The notes below the pieces were generated by a model. It searched no databases. It saw only the letters and a program-made list of their open reading frames with translations, and was not told the origin of the DNA. From an uncultured Coriobacteriales bacterium (GTDB lineage: Bacteria > Actinomycetota > Coriobacteriia > Coriobacteriales > Eggerthellaceae), in the NCBI GenBank assembly GCA_946892075.1, contig CAMPNZ010000017.1:1-26570 (forward strand): 26,570 nucleotides of DNA. Reading direction: 5' to 3'. Shown here piece by piece: positions 1 to 7,480 of this stretch; the first letter of the stretch is position 1; every line of letters begins with the position of its first letter. Both the position numbers and the translations under genes were made by a program.

Positions 1-1326
1 TAATTTTCTACCTGCAAACCAATCATTAACACTTATTTTAGTTGTATCGTTTTCACTAGATCCTATATTGTGGCTGCTTCTATTATCATCATCACAAGTA
101 TCATCTTCATAAATACAGCTACTTTTTGGTAAATTGGCAAATTGTTCATTAAGCTGCGCTTTTCCATGTATAAGCCTAATTGATTGTTTTCCATCAAAAT
201 GGCGCAACCAATCTGTAATACGACCAAACATACTATTTGATGTAGCCTGCGTGGGAAGGCCAAAAAACATTCCCGTTCTATTTGTTTTCTTTGCGAGTTC
301 TTCTACCGCCACAAGTGCAGCTTCGGTTTTACCTTTACCCATAGGCGCTTCCAAAATAATAATGCCTGGATCTGCAATCTTGTGCACTAAATTCGCAACT
401 TTTTCTTGTATATTATTTGGTTTGAATGTGTGCTCAGGATGTTTCTCTATAGAACCAAAACGTGTTTGAAAAATATCTGGATCAAAAAATTCAGAATTAT
501 ATGCTTCAAAATTCCATGCATACGCACGCTCTTTATACCATTTTTTAAATCCTGTTTTTACACGTTCGGACTCTACCGTGCAGGTATCTAATGGAGTACC
601 TAACGGAATAAGTGGAAAATATTCTTCATTACTCGCTATCCAATCCGCCATAATCAATAAACCCGATAGGATCACTTGCGCCGGTTGACTAACGCATGGT
701 AAATCTGAAGCGCATTTAAATCCACACTTAGTAAGTGCATTATGTACTAATGTCTTTTGAAGAGTTTGCCACAAAATAGCAATAGGAGAATTGTTGTTAT
801 CGTCCTGGTAAAACGATGAATTATACCCATAAAATGCATCTTCGGCTTTTTGCTCGCAAACAGGAATACCATGATGAGCCCCTATAATGTTAGCAACGCA
901 TAGATTAATGCCTTCTTTTGTCAAAATGTATTGTCCCGAAATATTATGACGAACGTCTTTCAATTGTTTTGCGATGTATTCATCAAGTTTTGTAAACCCA
1001 GCCTGTTTCAAATTTTCCAAAACTAAGGTATCAAGTTCATCATCAACAGAATGTGAGGCTTTAACCTGAAAAATTGGTGTTGCTTTGCCGATATCATGGA
1101 CAGCGCCCAAAAACATACATAACTTTTTCGGGAACTCTTCCTTATCTTCTAGATCAGGACTGATTGAGTTTTTCAAAAATTCCTTAACGCCATTAGACAA
1201 CCAATGCTCATACAAAAGTCCACATACTTCCATAGTATCTTGTAAATGAACAGTAAGAGGTAGCCACATTGGTACATCATGAACGCAATTTTTCTTTGCC
1301 CATAGCCAGCATAATTGTTGTTCCAT
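1..1326 (-). CDS. cas3: CRISPR-associated helicase/nuclease Cas3, N-terminal part (runs off left edge)
   Basis: This frame is open for 442 codons from an ATG at 1326 to the window edge, so the gene is cut by the window and not visibly broken. Cas3 is recruited by Cascade to target DNA, nicks it with its HD nuclease and unwinds and degrades it with its SF2 helicase. An N-terminal WAKK motif (9-12) is followed by HD-nuclease ligands: H27 in PLTVHLQD, H77-D78 in HDIGK, H151-H152 in GAHHG, and D228 in MADWIASN. The helicase Walker A is APMGKGKTEAA (327-337) and motif Ia is GLPTQATSNS (356-365). The order HD then helicase, and the short WAKK start, fit type I-E. An in-frame TGA lies seven codons upstream with no other start between, so the start is firm. 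The DECH box and C-terminus, and any cse genes or CRISPR array, would be to the left. It follows groEL but is separated by a terminator. Base composition is more AT-rich than its neighbours, which suggests horizontal origin. Confidence 0.93.
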   Translation of the reverse strand, partial: MEQQLCWLWAKKNCVHDVPMWLPLTVHLQDTMEVCGLLYEHWLSNGVKEFLKNSISPDLEDKEEFPKKLCMFLGAVHDIGKATPIFQVKASHSVDDELDTLVLENLKQAGFTKLDEYIAKQLKDVRHNISGQYILTKEGINLCVANIIGAHHGIPVCEQKAEDAFYGYNSSFYQDDNNNSPIAILWQTLQKTLVHNALTKCGFKCASDLPCVSQPAQVILSGLLIMADWIASNEEYFPLIPLGTPLDTCTVESERVKTGFKKWYKERAYAWNFEAYNSEFFDPDIFQTRFGSIEKHPEHTFKPNNIQEKVANLVHKIADPGIIILEAPMGKGKTEAALVAVEELAKKTNRTGMFFGLPTQATSNSMFGRITDWLRHFDGKQSIRLIHGKAQLNEQFANLPKSSCIYEDDTCDDDNRSSHNIGSSENDTTKISVNDWFAGRKL

Positions 1327-1432
1327 ACGCGCAAACTTTCTAGTTCAGCACCACGAGCGAGTACTTGTGTAATTTGATTTCTAGAATTGTTCTTGTACAA
1401 ACAATATCATAAAAAACCATAGCAAAAGGAAA

Positions 1433-1464
1433 AGGCGTAACGGGTATTTCTACCAGTTACGCCT
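1433..1464 (-). terminator. Rho-independent terminator of groESL
   Basis: Arms AGGCGTAAC (1433-1441) and GTTACGCCT (1456-1464) pair over 9 bp. After one mismatch the hairpin continues with GGTA/TACC around a TTTC loop. On the minus strand the stem is followed by a T-rich tract (complement of 1420-1432, CCTTTTCCTTTT). It lies just past the groEL stop and before cas3, so cas3 is probably transcribed separately. Confidence 0.8.
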
Positions 1465-1541
1465 CCGTACCTCAAAGTATGCAATAGTGCACACTCATTC
1501 AAATAGCTACATACTTGCACTCATTCGCGCAAGGACAAAAC

Positions 1542-3173
1542 TTACATCATGCCGCCCATACCAGCACCTGCGCCAGCAGCTGCAGCAGCGTTATCTTTCT
1601 CCTTAGGAATTTCGTTAACGGTAGCTTCTGTAATAAGAATCAGCGAAGCAACGGACGCAGCCGACTCAAGCGCCGTACGTGTTACTTTCACAGGATCGTT
1701 AACGCCCATAGCAATCATGTTGCCATACTCGCCAGTTGCGCAGTTCAAGCCCTCGCCAGCAGGAAGAGCCTTTACGTGCTCAACAACAACACTGCCTTCA
1801 AAGCCAGCATTTTGCGCAATCGCACGCATAGGAGCTTCAAGTGCTTTACGAATAATGTTAATTCCAACTTCTTCATCTTTATCAGCAGGTTTTAGAGCGT
1901 CCAACGCATTTACTGCATCGAGCAGAGCAACGCCACCACCAGGAACAATGCCCTCTTCAACCGCAGCGCGTGTTGCCTGAAGTGCATCTTCAATGCGGCT
2001 CTTCTTTTCTTTCAACTCGGGCTCGGTAGCAGCGCCAACCTTAAGTACTGCAACACCACCAGAAAGTTTTGCCAAGCGTTCTTGCAATTTCTCGCGATCG
2101 AAATCAGACTCAGTGCGTTCAATTTCGGTTTTAATTTGTGCAATGCGCTCGTCAATAACCTTTTTGTCGCCTGCACCGTCAACAATAAGCGTGTTGTCTT
2201 TGTCAACCTTAACGGTTTTCGCAGTACCGCATGCCTGTTGAGTAGCGTCAGCAATAGTCATGCCGAAATCTTTTGAAATAACCTGCGCACCTGTAACAGC
2301 TGCGATGTCTTCCAAAATACGCTTACGACGATCGCCAAAACCAGGAGCTTTGATAGCAACAACATTGATAGTGCCGCGCAACTTATTCAACAGCAAGGTT
2401 GCAAGTGCTTCGCCTTCAACATCCTCAGCAACAATCAAAAGCGGACGACCTGTTTTCATGATGGACTCAAGCAGCGGCAGCATATCTTGAATATTGGAGA
2501 TTTTCTGGTCGGTAAGCAGGATAAAAGGATCGTTCAGCACCGCTTCCATGCGCTCCATGTCGGTTGCCATGTAAGGAGAAATGTAGCCGCGATCGTACTG
2601 CATACCCTCAACAATGTCCATTTCCATGCCGAACGTTTGGCTTTCTTCAACAGAAATTGCGCCGTCTTTACCAACAGCTTCCATTGCTTCTGCAATCTTT
2701 GAACCAATTTCAGCATCACCAGCAGAAATGGTACCAACATTTGCAATTTGTTCCTGCGTTGAAACAGCGGTTGAGTTCTTCTTGATGGTTTCAACAACAG
2801 CATCGGTTGCTTTTTGAATACCGCGACGAATGCTGAGCGCGTCTGCGCCAGCCGTAACGTTGCGAAGACCTTCCGACACAATGATGTCGGCAAGCAGTGT
2901 AGCGGTAGTAGTACCGTCACCAGCAACGTCGTTCGTTTTTACAGCAGCTTCACGAATAAGCTGTGCACCCATGTTCTCAACAGGGTTTTCAAGCTCAACT
3001 TCACGAGCAACGGTTACACCGTCGTTGGTAATGAGAGGCGCGCCGTACGACTTTTCAATAGCAACATAACGGCCTTTAGGACCAAGCGTTACCTTAACTG
3101 CATCGGCGAGCTTTTTAACACCTGAAGCAAGAGATGCGCGCGCATCTTCCTGGAACAAAATATCTTTAGCCAT
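1542..3173 (-). CDS. groEL: 60 kDa chaperonin GroEL
   Basis: At 543 residues this is the usual family length. GroEL forms the double-ring cytosolic chamber that folds proteins in an ATP cycle with GroES. The N-terminus AKDILFQEDAR, the nucleotide-binding motif GDGTTTATLLA (near residue 86), the GFGDRRK stretch of the apical domain, and the C-terminal GAGAGMGGMM tail are all typical. The start is preceded by AAGGAAGT on the minus strand. The gene follows groES by 39 nt, so it is the second gene of a bicistronic operon under the CIRCE operator upstream of groES. It has no odd features. Confidence 0.98.
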   Translation of the reverse strand: MAKDILFQEDARASLASGVKKLADAVKVTLGPKGRYVAIEKSYGAPLITNDGVTVAREVELENPVENMGAQLIREAAVKTNDVAGDGTTTATLLADIIVSEGLRNVTAGADALSIRRGIQKATDAVVETIKKNSTAVSTQEQIANVGTISAGDAEIGSKIAEAMEAVGKDGAISVEESQTFGMEMDIVEGMQYDRGYISPYMATDMERMEAVLNDPFILLTDQKISNIQDMLPLLESIMKTGRPLLIVAEDVEGEALATLLLNKLRGTINVVAIKAPGFGDRRKRILEDIAAVTGAQVISKDFGMTIADATQQACGTAKTVKVDKDNTLIVDGAGDKKVIDERIAQIKTEIERTESDFDREKLQERLAKLSGGVAVLKVGAATEPELKEKKSRIEDALQATRAAVEEGIVPGGGVALLDAVNALDALKPADKDEEVGINIIRKALEAPMRAIAQNAGFEGSVVVEHVKALPAGEGLNCATGEYGNMIAMGVNDPVKVTRTALESAASVASLILITEATVNEIPKEKDNAAAAAGAGAGMGGMM

Positions 3174-3212
3174 AGTAGAAACTTCCTTATCTCACAAGTA
3201 ATGGCACGTAGT

Positions 3213-3500
3213 TTACTGACAAATAGCGTAAATGTCGTCGGCGCGAAGAATCAAAACGGTTTCGCCGTTGTGGTTGATTTCCGTTCCGCCATATTTACCG
3301 TAAATAACCTTGTCGCCAACAGCAACTGGAACAGGCACTAAAACGCCATCTTTGTTCAGCTTGCCCTCTCCTACGGCAACAACAGTACCAGTTTGAGGCT
3401 TTTCTTTCGCCTCGCTTGCTAAATACAAACCAGAAGCTGTGGTTGATTCAGCCTCATCAGCCTTTACAATCACACGATCGCCCAATGGTTTAAGGCTCAT
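3213..3500 (-). CDS. groES: 10 kDa co-chaperonin GroES
   Basis: GroES is the heptameric lid of the GroEL chamber. The start at 3500 gives a 95-residue protein beginning MSLKPLGDRVIVK, exactly where the family begins, and it has a near-perfect Shine-Dalgarno (GGGAGGT) 7 nt upstream. A longer frame reaches 3563, but its 21 extra residues have no family counterpart and would overlap the leader. The mobile loop lies around residues 16-32 (ESTTASGLYL), and the C-terminus VLILRADDIYAI is typical. It is first in the groES-groEL operon and is probably repressed by HrcA at the CIRCE element. Confidence 0.97.
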   Translation of the reverse strand: MSLKPLGDRVIVKADEAESTTASGLYLASEAKEKPQTGTVVAVGEGKLNKDGVLVPVPVAVGDKVIYGKYGGTEINHNGETVLILRADDIYAICQ

Positions 3501-3579
3501 AGTTGAGACCTCCCTTTCATGGTTATCTAACGTGACAGCTTTATAAGCAGGCAATTCAAGCACTCACTTATAAAATCTG

Positions 3580-3606
3580 CTAGCACTTAAATATTATGAG
3601 TGCTAA
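3580..3606. promoter_or_regulatory. CIRCE operator (HrcA-binding site) upstream of groES
   Basis: CTAGCACTT-N9-GAGTGCTAA matches the CIRCE consensus TTAGCACTC-N9-GAGTGCTAA, with a perfect right arm and two changes in the left arm. The spacer is exactly 9 bp. It lies about 80 bp upstream of the groES start. CIRCE is the heat-shock operator bound by HrcA; hrcA itself is not in the window. Confidence 0.9.
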
Positions 3607-3620
3607 ATTCCACTACTCAA
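3592..3620 (-). promoter_or_regulatory. Probable vegetative promoter of groESL
   Basis: On the minus strand TTGAGT (3615-3620) is followed after 16-17 bp by CATAAT/ATAATA (3592-3598). The -10 element falls in the spacer of the CIRCE palindrome, so bound HrcA would block RNA polymerase. The match is by eye only. Confidence 0.5.
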
Positions 3621-3737
3621 TATAACACCGTTTCGGCAAAAAACAAGACACAGGGCAGACAAATTTGGGAACATCGGGCGAGAGGGGCGAAATGCGCATT
3701 GAACTGGCGCGGAGGTGCAAAGGTATGTGGAGAAAAC

Positions 3738-3934
3738 GTGGCGGCGCAGGTGAGGAGATGGAACAAAGCCGAGCGGTGGAAGCATACACGCAGGGAGAAC
3801 GGGGCGAGCAGCACGAGTGGCGGTGCTGGGTGCTACAGCTGGAACATGCGCGCGAGTGGCGGCGCCGGGTGGTGAGTGAGTGGAACGGGGTCAAGCGGTG
3901 CGAGCATACACGCAGGTAGAACGAGGCAAGCAGC
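3738..3934. repeat. Degenerate direct repeat in the nadE-groES spacer
   Basis: Two copies of about 75-79 bp (3738-3812 and 3856-3934) are arranged head to tail with a period of about 120 bp. Each ends in AGCATACACGCAGG followed by a similar GAACG.GGC.AGCAGC stretch. A shorter inner repeat, GAGTGGCGG.GC.GGGTG, also occurs twice (about 3816 and 3854). The whole spacer 3607-4018 is purine-rich on the plus strand. It has no ORF with family features, no tRNA-like fold and no clear terminator for the operon ending at nadE. Confidence 0.6.
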
Positions 3935-4018
3935 GCAGGCGCGAGTTGCGCGGTGCCGTCACGTAAAGCGCGGGCGCGGGTGCGTCGTTCGGGGGCGCGG
4001 CGCAAGTACAGGCACCCG

Positions 4019-4843
4019 CTACGCATAAAACGCGTGTTGCGGATAGGGAGGCTCAAGTGCGCGCTTGTAGGCATATTGCTCCGCGCGCGCAACAATACTA
4101 TCCCCCTCATCAGGCGATAAACCAGCCTCACGCGCCGCATCATGCGCACTCATGTGCAAGTCGTACACACGAACCAAAAAAGCATCAAGCTGCGCGTACG
4201 AAAATCCAAGCGCGTCTTCGTCAAAATGATGAGGCGCAAGCTCGGCAGAAGGTGCCTTCGTGATAATCGCCTCGGGAACGCCACGCAAGCGCGCAAGCGC
4301 ATACACGCTTGTTTTGTACAGGCCTCCAAGCGGGGCAAACGCACCAGCAGTATCGCCATACAGCGTTGAATAACCCATCAGCGCCTCGGTTTTGTTCCCC
4401 GTGTTCAGCAGCAATGCGTCACAAGCATTCGAGAACGCCATAAGCGCCACCATGCGCAGGCGCGCTTGCACATTTTGATTGGGAACGCCCTGATAGCGCG
4501 TGCCGAGCATAGCCGACAAGGGCTGCGAAAGTGCTTGATAAGCTGGGACAATTGAAAGTTCGTGCGCTTGGATATGCAGGATGTTGGCAAGCGCGTAGGC
4601 GTCGGTTCGCGATGCATCGGAAGAAAACGGGCCCGGCAGCAAAAGTGCTGTGACCTGCGACGCTCCAAGCGCGTCGACAGCCATACACGCGCATAGTGCA
4701 GAATCGATACCGCCTGATAACCCCACTACCAGCGACGACGCATGCGTCTGTTCGCAAAAGGTGCGCAGGTCGCGAACACAGGTGTCGTACATCTTGTTGA
4801 TGCTGATAGCGTGCGGAAAATCTGATGCAAGCGGCATTGACAT
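4019..4843 (-). CDS. nadE: NH3-dependent NAD+ synthetase
   Basis: This enzyme converts deamido-NAD to NAD using ATP and ammonia. The PP-loop ATP pyrophosphatase signature SGGIDS is at residues 43-48, and the conserved block NTGNKTEALMGYSTLYGDTAG is at about 147-167, followed by PLGGLYKT. There is no N-terminal nitrilase/glutaminase domain, so this is the short ammonia-using form. I chose the ATG at 4843 (274 residues) because AAAGGA lies 8 nt upstream. A frame extends to 4900, but the extra residues look non-homologous. A second in-frame ATG lies two codons further in. The gene follows hypB by 290 nt in the same direction. That spacer (4844-5133) contains no gene or clear regulatory site that I can see. 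Confidence 0.93.
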   Translation of the reverse strand: MSMPLASDFPHAISINKMYDTCVRDLRTFCEQTHASSLVVGLSGGIDSALCACMAVDALGASQVTALLLPGPFSSDASRTDAYALANILHIQAHELSIVPAYQALSQPLSAMLGTRYQGVPNQNVQARLRMVALMAFSNACDALLLNTGNKTEALMGYSTLYGDTAGAFAPLGGLYKTSVYALARLRGVPEAIITKAPSAELAPHHFDEDALGFSYAQLDAFLVRVYDLHMSAHDAAREAGLSPDEGDSIVARAEQYAYKRALEPPYPQHAFYA

Positions 4844-5133
4844 AGCGGTATCCTTTTCGTTTCGTGGGGCGGAGTGCGTGACGCATACGGGTCTGAGCAA
4901 CGGGAAAAGGGCGGGTAAGCAGCTCAGAGGCGTTCCACATGAGCAGCCTCAAGCCCTTCTCCGTAAGCAGGACAAACATGGTGCAAGAGCGGCAAAGTAT
5001 GTTGCACAAGCACGGGACGAAGCGCAACGCCGCAATTCTGGCAAGCAGCGCAAGCGAAGCGCAGCGGGAGAAATGCAAGGTGCTACCTTACAGGCAAACA
5101 CGGCGCAGCATCATCGGCAAGCCAGGTGTTGCG

Positions 5134-5787
5134 TTACTGAATGGCGTGAATTTGCTTGCGCAACCAATCGGCCCACGCGTCCACGCCATCGCCCTTTGTT
5201 GCAGCGATGGGGAAAATGGGCGCTTGCGGATTAAGATCCTTAACCGCCTGGTCAAAAGCTTCTCGGTTGAAATTGAAGAAGGGCATCGTATCAATTTTGT
5301 TCAGAATAACCACCCGTGACGCCTGGAAAACACCCGGGTACTTCAGCGGTTTGTCGTCACCTTCGGGCACCGATAAAATCATCACTTTGACGTTTTCGCC
5401 TAAATAGAAATCGGTTGGGCATACTAGATTACCGACGTTTTCAATAATAATTAAGTCGAGGCGCTCAATATCAAGCAAGTCGATTGCTTTAGAAATCATG
5501 TTTGCTTCAAGGTGGCACGCACCACCAGTGTTTATCTGAACTGCGGGAATGCCATAATCCTTAATTTTTTCAGCATCAACACTGCTTGCAATGTCGCCTT
5601 CAATAACCGCAATATTGAATTCGTCGCGCAGCGCATCAATCGTTGCCAGAATAGTGGATGTTTTCCCAGATCCAGGGCTTGCCAGCAAGTCAATTACGTA
5701 CACGTGATGTTCGTCAAGCTTACTGCGCAAAGCAGCCGCAATTTTGTCGTTCTTATCGAGAATGGGCTGTTTAATGTCGATTTCCAT
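5134..5787 (-). CDS. hypB: Hydrogenase nickel-incorporation GTPase HypB
   Basis: HypB is the SIMIBI-class GTPase that works with HypA to deliver nickel to the [NiFe]-hydrogenase large subunit. Walker A is ASPGSGKTS (36-44). The G-domain metal ligands are C91-H92 in GGACHLEA and C123 in NVGNLVCP, and the G4 motif is NKID (163-166). The protein is 217 residues and lacks both the N-terminal CxxCGC nickel site and a His-rich stretch, so it is the minimal form. The start is supported by AGGGGAG upstream. It follows hypA in the same direction, but across a 405-nt spacer with repeats, so it may have its own promoter. hypC-F are not in the window. Confidence 0.96.
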   Translation of the reverse strand: MEIDIKQPILDKNDKIAAALRSKLDEHHVYVIDLLASPGSGKTSTILATIDALRDEFNIAVIEGDIASSVDAEKIKDYGIPAVQINTGGACHLEANMISKAIDLLDIERLDLIIIENVGNLVCPTDFYLGENVKVMILSVPEGDDKPLKYPGVFQASRVVILNKIDTMPFFNFNREAFDQAVKDLNPQAPIFPIAATKGDGVDAWADWLRKQIHAIQ

Positions 5788-6050
5788 AACACTCCCCTAA
5801 CTTAGCTGTTGAACGTCATACTAGAATGCCAAACTAAAACCCTTATCAAAATAGTCGTTTGAGACACAATTCTTACTGAATGTTGTAACGCACACCCATA
5901 CGCGCGTCAAGCACGAAACACAGGAGAACGGGCAGCAATGGGTGGGAACGGCCAGCGCAGGTCACAGTAAGAAACACACGGGGAACGTGACACCGCGCGA
6001 AACGTAAACGACGCGTCCAAGATGCGCGTTCGCGCCATTCGCGTTTGCGG

Positions 6051-6119
6051 CGTTAGAGCCGGCACGCTGTTCGCGACGTTCGCGACGTTAGAGCCGGCAC
6101 GCTGTTCGCGACGTTCGCG
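6051..6119. repeat. Perfect 34-bp tandem duplication in the hypA-hypB spacer
   Basis: The unit beginning CGTTAGAGCCGGCACGCTG occurs at 6051-6084 and again, identical over 34 bp, at 6086-6119 (period 35). It is rich in TTCGCGACG motifs, which also recur just upstream. The rest of 5788-6192 shows no ORF with family features. A perfect copy suggests recent duplication by slippage. Confidence 0.85.
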
Positions 6120-6192
6120 CTACCGCTTCCGTTAACGCTGCTGACGGTTTACGTTGCTGGCTGCGTTCATGCTGGTCACGGCCCTAAAGCCG

Positions 6193-6648
6193 TTACTGCT
6201 GCGCACCGTTTGCAGCTTCTTCGTTGCTGCTCGCACCGTTCGAACCGTTTGCGGCGCCACCAGCGTTCGCGGCGCCACCTTCGGCTGCACCCTTGCCGTC
6301 CTCGGGCAAATCGACCTCAATCGAATCGATAGAAAGCTCGCGACCAGCAATAAGATCGGTTGAGTAACTCTGGCAATAGGGGCATTGCCGATGGAAGCGA
6401 TCGTGATCGAATTCCTTGCGGCAATCAAGGCATACGCTGCGCGGCGACACTTTGTTCAGCACAAGCGTTGCCCCTTGCGCAAGCGTGTTTTCCGACAAAA
6501 TTTCAAACGAAAATTGCAACGCATCATCAATACATTCAGTCATATCGCCAATTGAAAGCGTTATTTTGCGAATGCGAAGCGCGTGCGCCTGCTGAGCACT
6601 TTTCAGAGCGCTGTCAAGCACACCTTCCATAATCCCCATCTCGTGCAT
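6193..6648 (-). CDS. hypA: Hydrogenase nickel-insertion protein HypA with low-complexity C-terminal tail
   Basis: HypA binds nickel through its N-terminal Met-His-Glu and passes it to hydrogenase with HypB. The start at 6648 gives MHEMGIMEG, the invariant family start, with AAGGAG 7 nt upstream; a frame nine codons longer at 6675 would bury the essential terminal Met-His. The zinc site is C73xxC76 and C89xxC92. The conserved domain ends at about residue 115 (SIDSIEVDLPE), the usual family end. Some 35 further residues rich in Ala, Gly, Asn and Glu follow, a tail I do not recognise from other HypA proteins. The gene lies 30 nt after tatC and is probably co-transcribed with it. Confidence 0.95.
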   Translation of the reverse strand: MHEMGIMEGVLDSALKSAQQAHALRIRKITLSIGDMTECIDDALQFSFEILSENTLAQGATLVLNKVSPRSVCLDCRKEFDHDRFHRQCPYCQSYSTDLIAGRELSIDSIEVDLPEDGKGAAEGGAANAGGAANGSNGASSNEEAANGAQQ

Positions 6649-6678
6649 ATCGTGCTCCTTAAACCTACGCCGCACTGC

Positions 6679-7479
6679 CTAGCTTGCGTTTTTCTCTTGC
6701 AATTCTTGTTCTTGTTCTTGTGCTTGCTGCTGCTTAATGCGGCGCATAAGAACAATACGTGCTACAAACAGCGACGCTTCGTATAACACTAACAGTGCCG
6801 CGAACATTAAAAACATAGTAACAGGGTTGGCGTCGGGTGTGACAATTGCTGAAAACACCATCAGCCCGACATAGACATAACGCCAGCTTCGGCGCAGTTT
6901 TTTGTACGAAACGATGTTAAAAATTACAAGATAAAATATAAGAATTGGCAGCTCGAAAGCAATGCCAAATCCAAGTTCAAACTTAATGATGATGTCGATA
7001 TACGTGGAAAGACGCGCTTGCACTAAACCAACGCCGCTGGCTTGATCGACCAACCATCCAAACGCAGGGTTAAGAATTACCAGATAGCAAAAGATAGTTC
7101 CGAAGATGAAAAGCGTAACAGCGGCTGCAAACGTAGGCATAAACCAGCGGCGCTCTTTCGGGCGAAGTGCTGGGAGGAAAAACGCGATGATTTGCCATAA
7201 AATAATCGGCGACGTAGCGACTACCGACGCCCAAAACGATACCAAAAAGCGCGTTGCAAACGCCTCAAACGGATCAAGAATGTATAGCTGAGCTGCTCCG
7301 GTGTTAGGATCAATGCCAACCGATTGCGCAACAGGAAGCAACAAAAATTGGATGATGGTAGGTGTGGCGGTGTAAAACACCATAAGTGCAATAAGCAGAG
7401 CAGCCACGATGCGCACGATGCGCATACGAAGCTCGCCTAAATGTTCCATAAGCGGCATACGAGCAGGTCCGATAGGCAT
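6679..7479 (-). CDS. tatC: Sec-independent translocase subunit TatC
   Basis: TatC is the six-helix membrane receptor that, with TatB, recognises twin-arginine signal peptides. The N-terminus MPLMEHLGELRMRI is the family hallmark, and the conserved PALRPKERRWFMP loop and FELGFGIAFELPI helix are present. Length (266 residues) and hydrophobic segments fit. The C-terminus is a charged, Gln/Glu-rich cytosolic tail. Its Shine-Dalgarno (AAAGGAG) lies inside the end of the upstream tatB, and the two genes are one base apart, so they are translationally coupled. hypA follows immediately, which suggests that Tat export and hydrogenase maturation are co-expressed. Confidence 0.97.
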   Translation of the reverse strand: MPIGPARMPLMEHLGELRMRIVRIVAALLIALMVFYTATPTIIQFLLLPVAQSVGIDPNTGAAQLYILDPFEAFATRFLVSFWASVVATSPIILWQIIAFFLPALRPKERRWFMPTFAAAVTLFIFGTIFCYLVILNPAFGWLVDQASGVGLVQARLSTYIDIIIKFELGFGIAFELPILIFYLVIFNIVSYKKLRRSWRYVYVGLMVFSAIVTPDANPVTMFLMFAALLVLYEASLFVARIVLMRRIKQQQAQEQEQELQEKNAS

Positions 7480-7480
7480 G

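Noticed and set aside
1515..3125. Several plus-strand frames across 1515-3125
   Set aside because: They lie antisense to groEL, whose protein sequence is unmistakable.
3600..4149. Arg/Ser/Cys-rich frames on both strands in the nadE-groES spacer
   Set aside because: They arise from the repeat-rich, biased composition, lack ribosome sites and family motifs, and one overlaps nadE.
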